Shown piece after piece: positions 33,375 to 45,700 of a stretch of 64,000 bases of DNA. The notes beneath the pieces were generated by a model. It ran no database searches, was not told the DNA's origin, and saw nothing but the letters and a program-made list of their open reading frames with translations. A program made the translations under genes and the position numbers. Each line of letters begins with the position of its first letter. The first letter of the stretch is position 1. Source of the stretch: Neostapfia colusana (Eukaryota > Streptophyta > Magnoliopsida > Poales > Poaceae); contig JASWHV010000003.1 of assembly GCA_030760725.1 (NCBI GenBank), forward strand, positions 117,274,153-117,338,152, read 5' to 3'.

Positions 33375-34483
33375 GTTGTGGCAGTGCATCAGATTGAAGC
33401 TCCTAAGCTTGAGGATATTCCAGTGGTATGTGAATATCCAGATGTGTTTCCCGACGACTTACCAGGCATGCTGCCCGAACGGGATGTAGAGTTCAAGATA
33501 GAACTAGCACTGGGAACAACACCTATTACTCGGCGACCATACAAAATGGCACCAAAGGAGCTAGCAGAATTGAAGGAGCAGCTGAATGGCCTCGTGGACA
33601 AGGTTTTATACGCTGAAGTTCATCACCTTGGGGATGTTCCACACTCTTTATGAAGAAGAAGGACGAAACTTTGAGACTATGCGTAGATTATCGTCCATTG
33701 AATGTCGTAACTACCAAAAATAACTATCCACTACCACGTGTCGATATTTAGTTCAATCAACTAGTGGGTGCTAAGGTATTTTCCAAGATGGATCTTCGGT
33801 CCAGGTATCACCAGATAAAAATCCGGCCAAAAGATATACCAAAGACGGCATTCTCGACAAGATATGGACTTTATGAATATCTTGTCATGTCATTTGGGTT
33901 AACCAATGCTCCACCTCACTTTTATGTATCTAATTAACTCTGTGTTCATGCCGGAGTTAGACAAGTTCGTCGTGTTTTCATCGACGACATCTTGGTCTAT
34001 TCGAAGTCTGAAGAAGAACATGCTGAACATTTGCGTATTGTACTCCAACGTTTGAGAGATCACAAGCTATATGAAAAGTTTACTAAATGTGAGTTTTGGA
34101 TAAGCAAAGTGCCATTTCATAGGCATATTATTTAAGCGGAAGGCATCGCTGTGGACCCAAGTAAAATCGAGCAAGTGCTGAATTGGAAATCTCCAAGATC
34201 TGTTCATGCAGTGAGGAGTTTCCTAGGTTTAGCAGGTTATTACCGGAGATTCATTACAAATTTCTCCAAAGTTGCTAAAACTATGATGTAGCTGTTGAAG
34301 AAAAGCACCAAATATGATTGGAGACACTCTTGTGAACAAGATTTTAAAACTTTAGTAAAGCATCTCACCACAGCTCCAGTTTTGGCCCAGCCGGGCACAA
34401 CAAAACCATTTGATGTTTATTGTGATGCATCCGGCATTGGTTTGGGTTGTGTGCTGATGCAAGAAGGACACGTGGTCGCGTGT
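33375..34483 (+). pseudogene. N3 reverse transcriptase and start of RNase H, frameshifted
   Basis: Continues from protease: VCEYPDVFPDDLPGMLPERDVEFKIELA and RRPYKMAPKELAELKEQ are in frame. It then breaks around 33600-33650 and repeatedly after. RT motifs can be followed in shifting frames (YRPLNVV, DLRS.YHQIKI, a one-base loss just before the FIDD equivalent near 33975, QRLRDHKLY). RNase H starts with YCDASGIGLGCVLMQEGHVVA and is cut at 34484 by N4. The last five bases, CGTGT, are the predicted N4 TSD. Clearly inactive. Confidence 0.9.
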
Positions 34484-37033
34484 TGTAAGGGCCCAAGTTT
34501 TTCACTTGCTAATAAGTGTTCATCACACCCACACTTCACCTCATTTGTGGTAATCACATGAATACAATTGAAGAGAAAGTAACCACCATCAATAGATTTA
34601 TTAGGAGATAAATTCACAAAATGCAAAAGTGGTATTTCCCACATGCATCATATACGGGCTGAGAATATGATTAATTCCTAAACTTTGTTAGGAATGCTCA
34701 TGCCAAATTTCAACCAGATCTATAACCTTTTGAGGTACTTTTGGGTACAAATAGTAAAAGGCTAGTTTGAACTTAAATTCAAATTCAAACTCCTTTCATC
34801 TCATGAATTCAGAAGAGGAATTCATATTCACACTGAGCACATTTTTATGAGCTCACACAGCAATTTTCACTCCATTTGGAGTTGATCTTGACATAAGCTA
34901 TTTTGGTTAAATTCAAATAAAATTTGAATTTCAGCTCACATTTGCTGCAAATTTAGTCAAATCAAATCACACTTTGATTCATTCAAATTCAAATGGGCGT
35001 TTGGGGGTTTGCAAACTACAAAGGGTATTGGAGTCCTAATATTTGGAGCAGTAGGAATTTAATTTGTGAGGTTAAAAATTGGGGTGGTGGGGCCCTCCTG
35101 TCAGCCACTCCAGTGATCAAACCGACTGAGGACTCGGTTCCTCGGTTTCTCGGGCCGGCGCTGTGGTCGCCACCGAGCCAAACCCCGCTGCCAGCTCCTG
35201 CTCGTGTGTTCTCACGCCCAGACCGACGTCCAACCATCTTATCCCCGCAATCGAGCCAGCCAAAGGCAGTTTTGCTCGTCGCTCCTCGCTCTCGCGCAAA
35301 AACAGAGCCGAAGACACGCCGCCTCGGTTGCTTGATCGGGAGACCGCGCCAACTCACGTGTGGACTTCTCCTGAGTAGCAAAACGGCACCGTGGGCTCGT
35401 GCACAAGCTGCTCGACACAAAACCTAGCTGTGATCGGCACCCACAACCCTAGAAACCAAAGTCTTTGCGGCGACCGGAAAATGACCGCACCTCGGGCTCA
35501 CGTGGACAGACCTAACGGGAGCTTGTCACGCCCGAGCAGAAGCACTCACAGACGCGCCGGACCACCGTGCTGCTTCCATCCGAATCTCAGCCCAAGCCGC
35601 GGTTCAGCGCCGGAGTAATTTCAGTTTTACTGCCGGTCAGTGTAAACCGAGTTCTAGGTAAGAATTCGGCAAATTCCCGGTCAATCTTTGTTTCTAGTGC
35701 CCAATATCGCACACACGTACTCTAGACTCGTCAGCGCACATGCACGAGAAAAATCTTAGCTTAAGATGGGTTGTAGAGATACTATTTCACGGTTTTCCGC
35801 CGGCGCAACGTCGCTACCACCTCGGGCGCACGGTGAGAGCCACCCTAGAGCCTTTTCTAAGCCTGTTTGAGACCATGTCAATCATCACTATGATCTACTG
35901 ATGCTGTAGAGCCGTTTAGCGGGGTGTTTAGCAGGCTAGAAGTGGCAGGCAACATCGCTGGACTTCGGTTTGAGCCGCCAGTTGTTGCGAGATGGGTTAG
36001 GGGCATCGCCATTCCGGGAAAGTTGCACCAACATGTTCAGCATGAGTAATTAGGGACTGGCGGAGAGTGGGAGCATGGGAGGAGGCCGGAAAACCGAGTT
36101 CCGGAGAACTCCGGGCGAGCTCGGGCGCGGCCGCGCGCGGGCAGGCGGGAGGTTGAAGATGACCCCCAGACCCACGCGTCAGCCACTCGGGGATTTTAAA
36201 TCGGATTGTCTGCTGTTCGGGATCTAATTGTGGCTATGCAGTAGAACTCAGTAGCCCCGTGTGGCATTCGCTGAGGAGCCGAATGTAGCCCCGAACCCAC
36301 CGGCAGGAATTTAAACTTCTCCTTGATTTTAAGATTTAGTTCAGACTTCAAACTCACATAACTTTTGCTAGGAAGCTCCAAATTGAGTGAACCAAATTTT
36401 GTTGGATTCAGCTCTCTGAGTGCTTTCCAACAAATCAAGTTTCACCCCATGAAAACCTTCATTTCTCCAGAATTAGTTCTCCAAATTTTAAATCGTTTAG
36501 AATTTATCTGGAGAACACTTTAGTGGAAACTTCTGAAATTTGGCCAGGATGTTCTTTGTAATATCCCTAAGCTACCATAAAAAATTCAGATCCATCCGAG
36601 CTCAATTGATCCACCTAATGGTGTGATTAAGGATACTGGTCCAGAGAAAAAGAAAAATGTCCAGAAACATTTTTCAGATTTTCTCTGAACTTGTGTAGCT
36701 CATATCTTTTGCTAGGAATCCTCAAATTAGATGAAACCAATTCCATTAGAAACCTCTAAAAATATATTTTCCAGAAAGTCATGGCTTGCTCCATGAAAAT
36801 CCTTAGAAGACCTTAAGAGCTCTAATTAGGGCCAAATACAAAATTATTTGTGCAGGGCTCCAATGAGCTTTGCTTCAAAAGAAATTTGGCCAAGTCTCTG
36901 TTTAGTTTGTATCCAAACCACAGTAAAAAATTTAGAGTCATTAGGACTGTCTAGCTACTTATAGCCTTCCCAATATCAACTTCAAATTCAATTGCATTTA
37001 AATTGACACGCATTATATGTTTATTTCGTGTAG

Positions 37034-37111
37034 TCGCTAAGGTTGAAGAAGAGCCGGAGGTGTTAGACTTCATAACTCCGGAAGAACAACTAGCATACGA
37101 CAAGAAGCAAG
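37034..37111 (+). other. N4 LTR exon 1, acidic coding-like
   Basis: 78 bp between CGTGTAG| and |GCAAGA, encoding VEEEPEVLDFITPEEQ and leaving one base (phase 1). Three bases shorter than the N6 and N5 copies, so the frame is kept. Joined to 38212 it stays open. Confidence 0.55.
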
Positions 37112-38211
37112 GCAAGATTTGGTTTGCATTAGCCATTTCATAAAGTCTTTTGTTTTGATAACTCACTTTCTGTATTTCTTACAATTGTGCATTAGAGTCT
37201 TGTTTGAAAACCCAAATGCATAGCCAATAGAACCAGAGTTTTGGGCTTAGGTTTTAAACCTCCAGTAGCCACTGAAATGCTAAATTAGTGTAGGATTCGG
37301 TACAAGTGGAGTAGTTGGAACTACTCGCGATAATAGGCTAGAGGCACACAACTCGATCAGAGATAGCAAATGAATCATATGGCAAGAAAAATGAGACCGA
37401 GCGGAGAGTAACGGCAGTAGGACTTTGGGGCCTGGGTGCCATAGCTCTGCTTGTGTTGATTGAGGATCGAGCCGTGTGCGGGCCTGTTAAACTAGCTAGA
37501 ACAGTACTGAAGACCCACCGGATATATGGGAACCGGGAAACCGATGTAATTCGGGTAGCGATCTGTTGAGGCATTGCTTGTTGTCTAGAGGGTAGGTTGA
37601 GAGCAGCGAGGTGTAAATCGGCAGGCAGGCACTGCAGATGCTCCACTCAGAGACCTCCTGCTCGGGACGATAGGACCGGTTCAACACTTGGCTAACAGAT
37701 GAAAGGTGGTTGCGTACGACGTCCGTGGTGGTTGCTGTAGGAAACATCGAGTACGGGCGTACGTGATGGGTTATTCGGGTAACCCTGCAGGTGTAAATCG
37801 ATTATAATCGCCGTCTCTCGCTGTCAGCGAGTGCCACTTGTTCACTGTACCATGATGTAGAAAGAACAGGTTAGTGTCATGATAAAATATTGCTGGTTGA
37901 AAGCTGTTCTTGGTTTGCTAATGACTTGTTGTAATTTAGAGCTAATTAAAGTTCTTTTCAACCTTAGGCAAAGCACATAAAGAGAAATGTGTTTCTTGTT
38001 TGATTGCGGCTTTCTTATGTGTCTTAGCACGAGGTTCTCCAATAACTTGTTGCTAAAACATGAAAGTAAGGTTCCACTACTTAGGCGTATCTTGTGCAAT
38101 ATACATTCCATTATATACTGCAAACCCAGTATGTAGAGTTCCATGTGTAGGTAAGACGGGTCAGTTTTGCTGAGCCATCATGCTCACTGCTTGTGTTTGA
38201 AGCGTTTGCAG

Positions 38212-38300
38212 GGTGCTATGAGGAAGAGGCTCCCGAGGAGGAGAGGGACCCCCAAGAGGGAAACACCATCGAGTGGGAGCCGTGCACGCCCCTGTGTTAG
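38212..38300 (+). other. N4 LTR exon 2, acidic coding-like
   Basis: Begins after GTTTGCAG|, encodes YEEEAPEEERDPQEG and ends EWEPCTPLC with TAG. Phase matches exon 1 (a Gly codon across the junction). The upstream start codon is not located. Confidence 0.55.
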
Positions 38301-38526
38301 TGTGTGCTAGTGGGAACACGTTCACGGGCTGAACGTGAACTCTTTTGCTTAGTCTACACCCGTGAGTGTAGACTTAACGTATTTTGGATGTAATTATGTT
38401 TATAAACACTTTTATGTAATAGAACTTCTGCTTCCGCTTTGTCGCTTTTATGTGTGTTACCCGGTACTGTGCAACGCAGCACCCCTCAGCGTGATACTGG
38501 CTAGTCGAGACCGTCATGTCCTCGTA

Positions 38527-38770
38527 GCATGGTATCAGACCTCCGTTGAAGTTTAGCACACTTAAAAAGGTTAAATTTTCAAAAACTTTGTGAGGAACGA
38601 GTTAGTAGCCCATATAAGGATGTTATTAGTGTATAGAAAGTGGCAACACTAACCTAATTGCTTATGTCGGAAAATCATGCATATTGGGACGTCATATGTC
38701 TTGGGGGGCGCATGTAAGCACCTTCCACCTGTGTGCACAAGATTAAGGGTGGAGCCTCATGGGTGGCAGG
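38527..38770 (+). other. N4 PBS and leader, first part
   Basis: PBS TGGTATCAGACC at 38530-38541 (one base off the usual form), then leader sequence collinear with N6 49173-49399 (GAACGAGTTAGTAGCCCATATAAGG is shared in two pieces). It ends GGCAGG, where S3 is inserted; GCAGG 38766-38770 is the left TSD. Confidence 0.85.
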
Positions 38771-40570
38771 TGTAAAAGTCCCAAAACTTGTAAATAGAAA
38801 ACTTGAGCTATGAATAAAGTTGAGTTCAATACAAGAAATGGGACTTACAAAAACTTTTGTATACTCATGAAAGTGTTGGCATGTGCAATAAAACTTTGAA
38901 TTCAGTTTGAACTAAAAGGGTCACTTCAAAAGGAGGAAGGGCATTTTCAAAAGGAGAAAATTCAAACTGTTGTTTAAAAAGTTGTGTTTGCAATGGCCAA
39001 CTCAAGGATCAGAGGACATATTTGAATTCTTCAGGTCCAAATTATGAGGGGGCCAAGTTTTGAGCAAATTTGGAGGTGCTTTGATAGAAATATCCAAAGG
39101 ACTTGTAAATTTCACGCAAATTTGAATTTAAACTTGAAACTGTGGCACAAATTGTCAAATGGCAAAATGGCCTTTGAATTTGGATCCATCACAGCTGAAT
39201 TTACAAGATGTCAAAGTTTGGAGATATTTGGGAGAGGAGCTGTGGGCCCCAATTGTCATAGAGTGAGGGGAATAACTTACTGCCTAAGTCACTTATCTGT
39301 TTTGACTCGATCACCAAGGGGTCTGCACCGAACATCGCCGAGGGCGCTACCGCCACCTCCTGCTCGAGATGCCCCCCATGCGTGGGCGCCAGAGGCGGTT
39401 CACCCGGCGCCTATCCTTCCCACCGAGGCAAACACGAAGTTCTTCACTCGTGCTCGCGGTTTTCTTCTGCTCCTGCGCCCGAAAAGCAGCCGCCGGCGAT
39501 GCCTCTGCTTCCTTCAGTTGTTCACCAGCTCGCGCGCCCGGTTGCTCGAGCCGTCCACACAAAAAGGGAGCGCTAGCAAGTGAACAAGGTCCTCCACAGC
39601 TTGGCTCCGACATTCCTGGCTCGTGGGGCATCCAATTCAACGATCAACGCGAGGTACCGAAGCTCACCGGCGAAAAGGCAACTTGGGTCACGTTGGGCAG
39701 CTCATACCGAGGCTTTTCCCGGCCGAGGAAGCAACCGCCGAGACGCGCCGGGACTTCACGCCGCTCTCCCCTGAGTTTCAGCTGGGTAGTGTTTGATTCG
39801 AACCACCGTCCCTCGCGGTTATTGAGTAACACTTGCTCCCATGTTGTGAGGTAGTAATCAACTTGTGTGGAAACAGTTTGCAAAAATATAATTGCTGCTA
39901 TGATTATGTTAAGTTGCATGAAAACCCTGTTTGAAGTAGAGATAGAGCAAACTAAAGTTATTTTTCCACCTTGGGACAAGTAACATTGGAATGAAGTGTT
40001 TCTTGTTTTATTGTGGATTTCCAATGTTGCTAGGCGCAAGGTCACTACTAATATGGCTGAAATGTGAAAGTTAAGGAAGAACTCGTAGGCGAGTCTTTTC
40101 GCAAATGACAGGCTTAAGTCTTAGGTTACTTTCATGTAGAGTTTCATGTCTTAGGAGAGACGGTTAAGTCTTGCTGAGCCTTTGTGCTCACTCTTGCTAT
40201 ATAAGTGGTTTTGCAGGAAAACCTCGACGCTATAAAGAAGGTTGTCCGGGTGAGACTCGGGAACTTCCGAGTCATGTCATACTTGGAGGACCTATCCGCT
40301 GCCATGTCTTTGTGTTGCTAGCGAGAGGAGTCTGCGGGCTGGACCTCTTCTCGAGTGCTGTCTATTTCTCTAACATGAGCTGTTTATAGAATTCCGCTGT
40401 AGCTATTTTATGTAAATTATTTACAAAGAACAATTGTAAGCTTCCGCTTTTGATTTATGTAATACATTGTTCCTTATATGTGTGCTGTTGGGTGCCGCAT
40501 AACAAGGCACCACCCAATGCAATCCCTGGGCGAGGCGGCACGGCCCCGTGGTGGAGGTCGGGCCATCTCA
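38771..40570 (+). mobile_element. S3: solo LTR with large internal deletion
   Basis: Starts TGTAAAAGTCCC, ends GGCCATCTCA, and is flanked by a perfect TSD GCAGG (38766-38770 and 40571-40575). It belongs to the N2/N3 group by its start (TTTGGAGGTGCTTT) and end (GGTGCCGCAT...GGCACCACCC). At 1800 bp it is less than half the usual length. The 5' GC-rich block jumps near 39790 straight to the 3' block (TTCGAACCACCGTCCCTCGCGG), so about 2 kb including the exon-1 region is missing. U5 hairpin at 40491-40511 has one mismatched closing pair. Confidence 0.92.
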
Positions 40571-40849
40571 GCAGGTAACCCGACCAGCTTTAGTATCCTC
40601 TACGACTCTTCATGTCGTTTGGGGTATTCGAGCAACGCCCTTCCCTAGCGTGCTACGGGCAAGTATGGGAGACCCCGTCACGTGGTTAGTAACGTGATCA
40701 GATAGCTCATGGTGTGATTGGCTTGAGAGCAACTGTGTGAGTGATGACGGACGGTTGTATGGAACTGTATTGGGACCCGGTTCGGTGTGCAGCCAAACCT
40801 GACGATTGTGTGGTTCAATTGCAGGTAGTCTAACCACGGATCAGTAGAC
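40571..40849 (+). other. N4 leader, second part
   Basis: Resumes with the repeated GCAGG and follows the N6 leader (ACCCGACCAGC, CTCTACGACTCTTCATGTCG). It includes the leader splice donor TTGCAG|GTAGTC at 40824/40825. N5 is inserted 25 bp into the presumed intron, at 40850. TAGAC (40845-40849) is the predicted N5 TSD. Confidence 0.85.
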
Positions 40850-41060
40850 TGTAAAAGCCCAAGATTTTACTTGCTAGAGTGTTCATCACATCACCACAAA
40901 CCAGCTCTTTTTGTGGAAGTCTCATGAACATTTGTGAAGAGCAAGTAATCACCATCAAGAGGATAATTAGAGGAAAAGATCACAAATCCAAAGTAGGACC
41001 TCACACAAATAAACATGAGAGGCTGAGCTCACAATTAGACCCTAAACATTCTTAGGAGTG
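40850..41060 (+). repeat. N5 LTR, left part
   Basis: Starts TGTAAAAGCCCAAG, the same pattern as the other LTR starts. After 211 bp it is interrupted by N6. GAGTG at 41056-41060 matches GGGTG at 60503-60507 with one mismatch (N6 TSD), and the sequence continues in register at 60508. Confidence 0.88.
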
Positions 41061-41227
41061 TGTAAAGGCCTCAGTTTTTGACACATGTTTAAAGTGTTCA
41101 TCACCACAACACACACCTCATTTGAAGAAAGTGGATGAACACATTTTAAGAGCATGTAACCATTATCAACATGCTAATTAGAGAATAAACTCACAAAATG
41201 CAAAAATGGTATTTCCCACATGCATCA
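41061..41227 (+). repeat. N6 5' LTR, left part (167 bp)
   Basis: Starts TGTAAAGGCCTCAG and matches the 3' LTR start at 56452. It ends at GCATCA, where S4 is inserted; CATCA 41223-41227 is the left TSD of S4. Confidence 0.92.
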
Positions 41228-41456
41228 TGACACGACCCCATGGTCTTGTCGAGCCAGGATCACGCTGAGGGGTACTGCGTTGCACAGCACCGGATAACAC
41301 ACATACAAGGTACAAAGCGGAAGCAGAATTTTATTATATAAACTGGTTTATGAACATGTTTACATCAAAATAGTTCCAGTCTACACTCACGGGCGTAGAC
41401 TACGCATCAAGTCCACGTTCAGCCCTTGAACGTGTCCTTGCTAGCACACACGCACA

Positions 41457-41545
41457 CTAACTCTGCGGCGTGCACGACTCCCACTCGACGGGGTTCCCCT
41501 CCTGGGGTTCCGTCTCCTCTTCGGGAGTCCCTTCCTCAAAGAACC
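41457..41545 (-). other. S4 LTR exon 2 (minus strand)
   Basis: On the minus strand, follows TTTTGCAG| and encodes EEGTPEEETEPQEGNPVEWE to a TAG stop at the same length (89 bp) as in N6. No internal stop. Confidence 0.55.
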
Positions 41546-42636
41546 CTGCAAAAGCTTCAAACACAAGCAGTGAGCACGAAGGCTCAGCAAGTCTGACCCG
41601 TCTCTCCTAAACATGGATCTTCTACATGAGGGGTGATGGGTTACATGAGGTAAAAATCATTTGCAAGGACTCACCTAATTAGTAGAACCGTACTTTCAAG
41701 TTTTAGCAGCAGGTTGTGGAGAATCTTACGCTAAGGCACATGAGAGAGCCGCAATCAAACAAGAAACGCATTTCTCTCATGTACTTTGCCCAAAGTTGAA
41801 AAGAACTTTAGTTAGCTCTAAACTACAGCAAATCATTAGCAATCAAGTCCATCTTTCAATCAGTAACATTCTAACATGCAACTAACCTGTTCTTTCTACG
41901 TCACGGTACAGTGAACAAGTGGTGCTCACTGACCACGAGGGACGGCAATTATAATCGATTTACACCTGCAGGGTTAGCCGAACAACCCATCACGTACGCT
42001 CGTACTCGATGTTGTCTACAGCAACCATCACTGACACCGTACGCAACCACCTTTCACCCGTTAGCCAAATATTGAACCGGTCCCATCGTCCCGAGCAAGA
42101 GGTCTCTGCACACGCATCTCCGTGCCTCCAGCCGATTTACACCTCAAGCTCTCAACCTACCCTCTGAACGACGGGCAATGCCTCAATACCCGGCTACCCG
42201 AGTTACATCAGTTTTCCGGTTCCCATATAGCCGGTAGGTCTTCGGTACTGTTCTAGCTTGTTCAACAGGCCCGCACACGGCTCGGTCCTCAATCGACACA
42301 AGCAGAGCTATAGCACACAGGCCCCAAAGTCCTGCTGCCCTTACTCTCCGCGCGGTCTCATTTTTCTTGCCATGTGTATCATGTGCTATCTCTACCCGAG
42401 TCGAGTGCCTCTAGCCTATGCTCGCGAGTAGTTCCAACTACTCGACTTGTACCGAATCCTACACTATCTTAGCATTGCAGTAGCTAACGGGGTTTGCAAT
42501 CCTAAACCCAATCCGTGGTTTTCTTGGCTATGCAGTTGGATTTCCAAACAAGACTCTAATGCAAAGAATAAAGTAATCAAGTATGTGCTCAAAACAATAA
42601 AAACTTGTAAAAAGGTTAATGCAAACCAGAGCTTGC

Positions 42637-42717
42637 CTTGCTGCTCTTGGTCGTAGGCTAGCTGTTCCTCCGGAGTAACAAAGTCTAGGACTTCGGGTTC
42701 CTCCTCGACCTTAGCGA
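42637..42717 (-). other. S4 LTR exon 1 (minus strand)
   Basis: 81 bp on the minus strand between CATGTAG| and |GCAAGC, encoding VEEEPEVLDFVTPEEQLAY, phase 1 end. The intron to exon 2 is 1091 bp. Confidence 0.55.
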
Positions 42718-45700
42718 CTACATGATAGAAGCAGTATATGTATTAATTTAAATGCATTTGTATTAACTTTTAAACTTGTGAAGTCTATAACTCTTACTAG
42801 ACAAGCCCAATGACTGTGAAACTTTTACTGTGGCTTGGTTACAACCTAAACAGAGGTTTGGTCAAGTTTTAGTTGCAGCAAAGCTCATTTGAGCCCTCCA
42901 CAAATAATTATGCACTTGACCTTAATTGAAGGCTTTTAGGGTGTTCTAAGGGTTTTCATGAAACAAACTATGACTTTCTTAAAACTAGATTTTCAGAGGG
43001 TTCTAGTGGACTTGGTCTCACTTAATTTGAAGGTTCCTAGCTAAAGATATGAGCTAAACAATTTCAGAGAAAATTCTGAAAATGTTTCTGGACATTTTCT
43101 ATTTCCCCCCTGGAACAGTTTCACTAATCACACCATTAGGTGGATCAAATGAGCTCAAATGGATCTGAAATTTTTATGGTAGTTCAGGGATGTTTTGGTG
43201 AACATTCCAGCAAAGTTTCAGGATTTTCCTCCAAAGGATTCTCCAGTTAAAATTCCAAACAGTTTAATATTTGAGGAATTAATTCTGGAGAAATAAGGGT
43301 TTTCATGAAGTGAAACTTGATTTTCTGGAAAGTGCTCAGAGAGCTGAATCCAACGAAATTTGGTTGACTCGATTTGGAGCTTTCTAGCCAAAGTTATGAG
43401 GATTTGATGTTTGGAAAAAATCTGAAAATCGGGGAAAAGTTTAAACTTGCGGGTGGGCCCCGGGACACGCGTCGCACGCCGAGGCGACTGCACACTGCGG
43501 CCCACAGGGTCTTTGCACGCCAGCACACCCGATGCCGGCCACACCCCGATCCCGATTTAAAATTTTCAGCCGCTGACGCGTGGGCCAGCCGGCTTCGTCT
43601 TCCTCCCGACGCTCTCTCGCGCCCGCGCCGCCGCCCTCGCCGGCTCGCCGCTGCCGGACCTCCAATGGTCTGAAACTCGCCGCCAGGGGGTTGTCGACGT
43701 CGAGGAACACGTCGGTGGTGTCAGTTCAGGCTGGCGGTGACCGGAAATAGCCCGGCGACGTGCCGCGGCCTCGGTTGAGGTTCGGCGCCGTCAACCGTGG
43801 GTTCTAACCCACCAACACCTCGAACAAACGATCCTACAGCATCAGTGTACCTCTAGGAAGCTCAACAAGGTGTCAAAAGGGTGCAAAGATGGCGGCAAGT
43901 CGGTCGGCACCGTGTGACCGATCGTGTCCGCCATGACCACTCTTGATCGAGCTCGAAATTCGTCACTCCTAGACAGTTTCACACCACGGATGCAGAAAGA
44001 AACTTGATCGCCGGCTAGTCCAGCGTTTATGTGCAAGATTTGATCGCTAGAGAAGGATCTTAGAGTGAGAATTTGAAGAATCCGTACCGGAAGCTCAGTT
44101 TAAGGTCGCCGGAGCAAAAACTGAGAATTCGCCGGCGAGAGTTCACGGCGTGGCTTGAGCTTCAGGTGGAAGCAGCGTGGAGTCTGTGTGCTCCTTTTGC
44201 CGCCCTTTCTCGGCCGTGGAAGTGGCTGTAGTGTGCTGCCCATGTGAGACTGATCGCCGCTCTTCAGCTAAACCGCAGAGGTCGTCGTTGATCACGGGAA
44301 CAGGGGCCGAAACCCGGTGGTTCAGGCGTTGGGAGGGTGGTGCTCGAGCTCAGGATGTTTCCTGGCAACTCGGGGAGGCGAGGATACGATTGTTTGCTGT
44401 GTTTTCCCGATCAACCGAGAGCTCGGGGAGAAAAAGAATGGCGCCGCCTGGTGTCGCTCGCGGGGCTAAGAAGGCACCCGGTCTTCACTCTGCTGAGGCA
44501 TTGACGGTCGCGTGGGGGCACGAGCAGGCCGCCTGGGCGCCAGCGTGCGTAGAGGGGAAGCAGCTGGTGGCGCAGGTGGCTGCTCGGTGGCACAGCTGAC
44601 AGCTGCTCGATGGAATTCTCCACCGAGGCTGTGACTTTGTGTGCAAGTTTTGCCTCCTTCTCTCTATGACAGGTGGGTCCCACCCAGGGTTTTAACCTCC
44701 GAAATTTACTCCTAATCACTGTTGTAAACAGTGAGCCCCATAATACCCCTGGTGATTCAAATTATCCACCCATGAGCCATTTGAATTGATTAGAATTCAA
44801 ATTGGGTTTGGTTTGAATGAATTTCAGCACAAGTTCAGTTTTGAATTCAAATAAAGTTTGAATTTGTCCCACTTAGCTTATGTCAAGATCAACTCCAAAT
44901 GGAGTGAAAATTGGTGTGTGGGCTCACAAAAATGTGCTGAATAAGAATCTGCCTCCCACTTTTGAATTCATGGGATAAAAACAGTTTGAATTTGAATATG
45001 GTTTCAAACTGTTCTCTATCTAGCTATACCCAAAATGACCTCAAAAAGGTTTTTAATTTGGGTGAAACTTGGCATGGACATCCTTAGCAATGTGTAGGAG
45101 TTTTCATATGCCCAGCCCCTCTATATCACATGTGGGAAATACCACTTTTGCAATATGTGAGTTTGTTCTCTAATGAGCATGTTGATGGTGGTTACTTGCT
45201 CTTCATTTGCGTTCATCAACTTTCCTCAAATGAGGTGTGTGTGTATGGTGATGAACACTTCAAATATGAGTCAAAAACTGAGACCCTTACACATCATCTA
45301 GGGGCTGGACATTTTGAAAACTCCTACACATTGCTAGGAATGTCCATGCCAAGTTTCACCCAAATTCAAAACCTTTTTGAGGTACTTTTGGGTATAGATA
45401 AAAAGAGGGTAGTTTGAACCCACATTCAAATTCAAACTGTTTTTATCCCATGAATACAAAAGTGGGAGGCATATTCTTACTCAGCACATTTTTGTGAGCT
45501 CACACACCAATTTTCACTCCATTTAGAGTTGATCTTGACATGAGCTAAGTGTAGCAATTTAAACTTTATTTGAATTTCAAACTGAACATGCGCTGAAATT
45601 TAGTCAAACCAAACCCAATTTGAATTATAAACAATTCAAATGGCTCAGGGGTGAATAATTCAAATCACAATGGGCATTTTAGGGCTTACTGTTTACAACA

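Larger units (their letters stand above)
34484..38526 (+). repeat. N4 5' LTR (4043 bp)
   Basis: Starts TGTAAGGGCCCAAG inside N3 RNase H and ends near CTCGTA before the PBS, a worn form of the TGTCA end. Closest to the N6/S1/S4 subfamily. It contains a GC-rich block (about 35100-36150) with CTAG|GTAAGAATTC near 35656 and the conserved coding-like exon pair (37034-37111 and 38212-38300). The box TTGCTGAGCC...GTTTGCAG and a hairpin at 38463-38483 with one mismatched pair follow. The 134-144 codon frames on both strands at 35000-35430 are GC-rich chance frames. Confidence 0.9.
41228..45291 (-). mobile_element. S4: inverted solo LTR inside the N6 5' LTR
   Basis: A 4064-bp reverse-strand LTR of the same subfamily as its host. 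It begins TGACACGACCCC (the reversed LTR end) and finishes GGGTCTCAGTTTTTG-type sequence reversed, ending CCCTTACA. CATCA at 41223-41227 and 45292-45296 is a perfect TSD. It keeps the exon pair on the minus strand (42717-42637 and 41545-41457, open and in phase) and the U5 hairpin with one G-U pair. With the direct LTR that follows it forms a near-palindrome with arms of about 3.9 kb. The long frames at 43200-44720 and elsewhere in it are chance frames in GC-rich DNA. Confidence 0.94.

Noticed and set aside
35016..35427. Frames of 134 and 144 codons on opposite strands in the N4 LTR
   Set aside because: Opposite-strand frames over the same GC-rich block, not conserved in the matching part of N6 or N5.
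44177..44719. Frames of 140 and 102 codons in S4
   Set aside because: Inverted GC-rich LTR core; no match to a family and no conservation in S1 at the same place.
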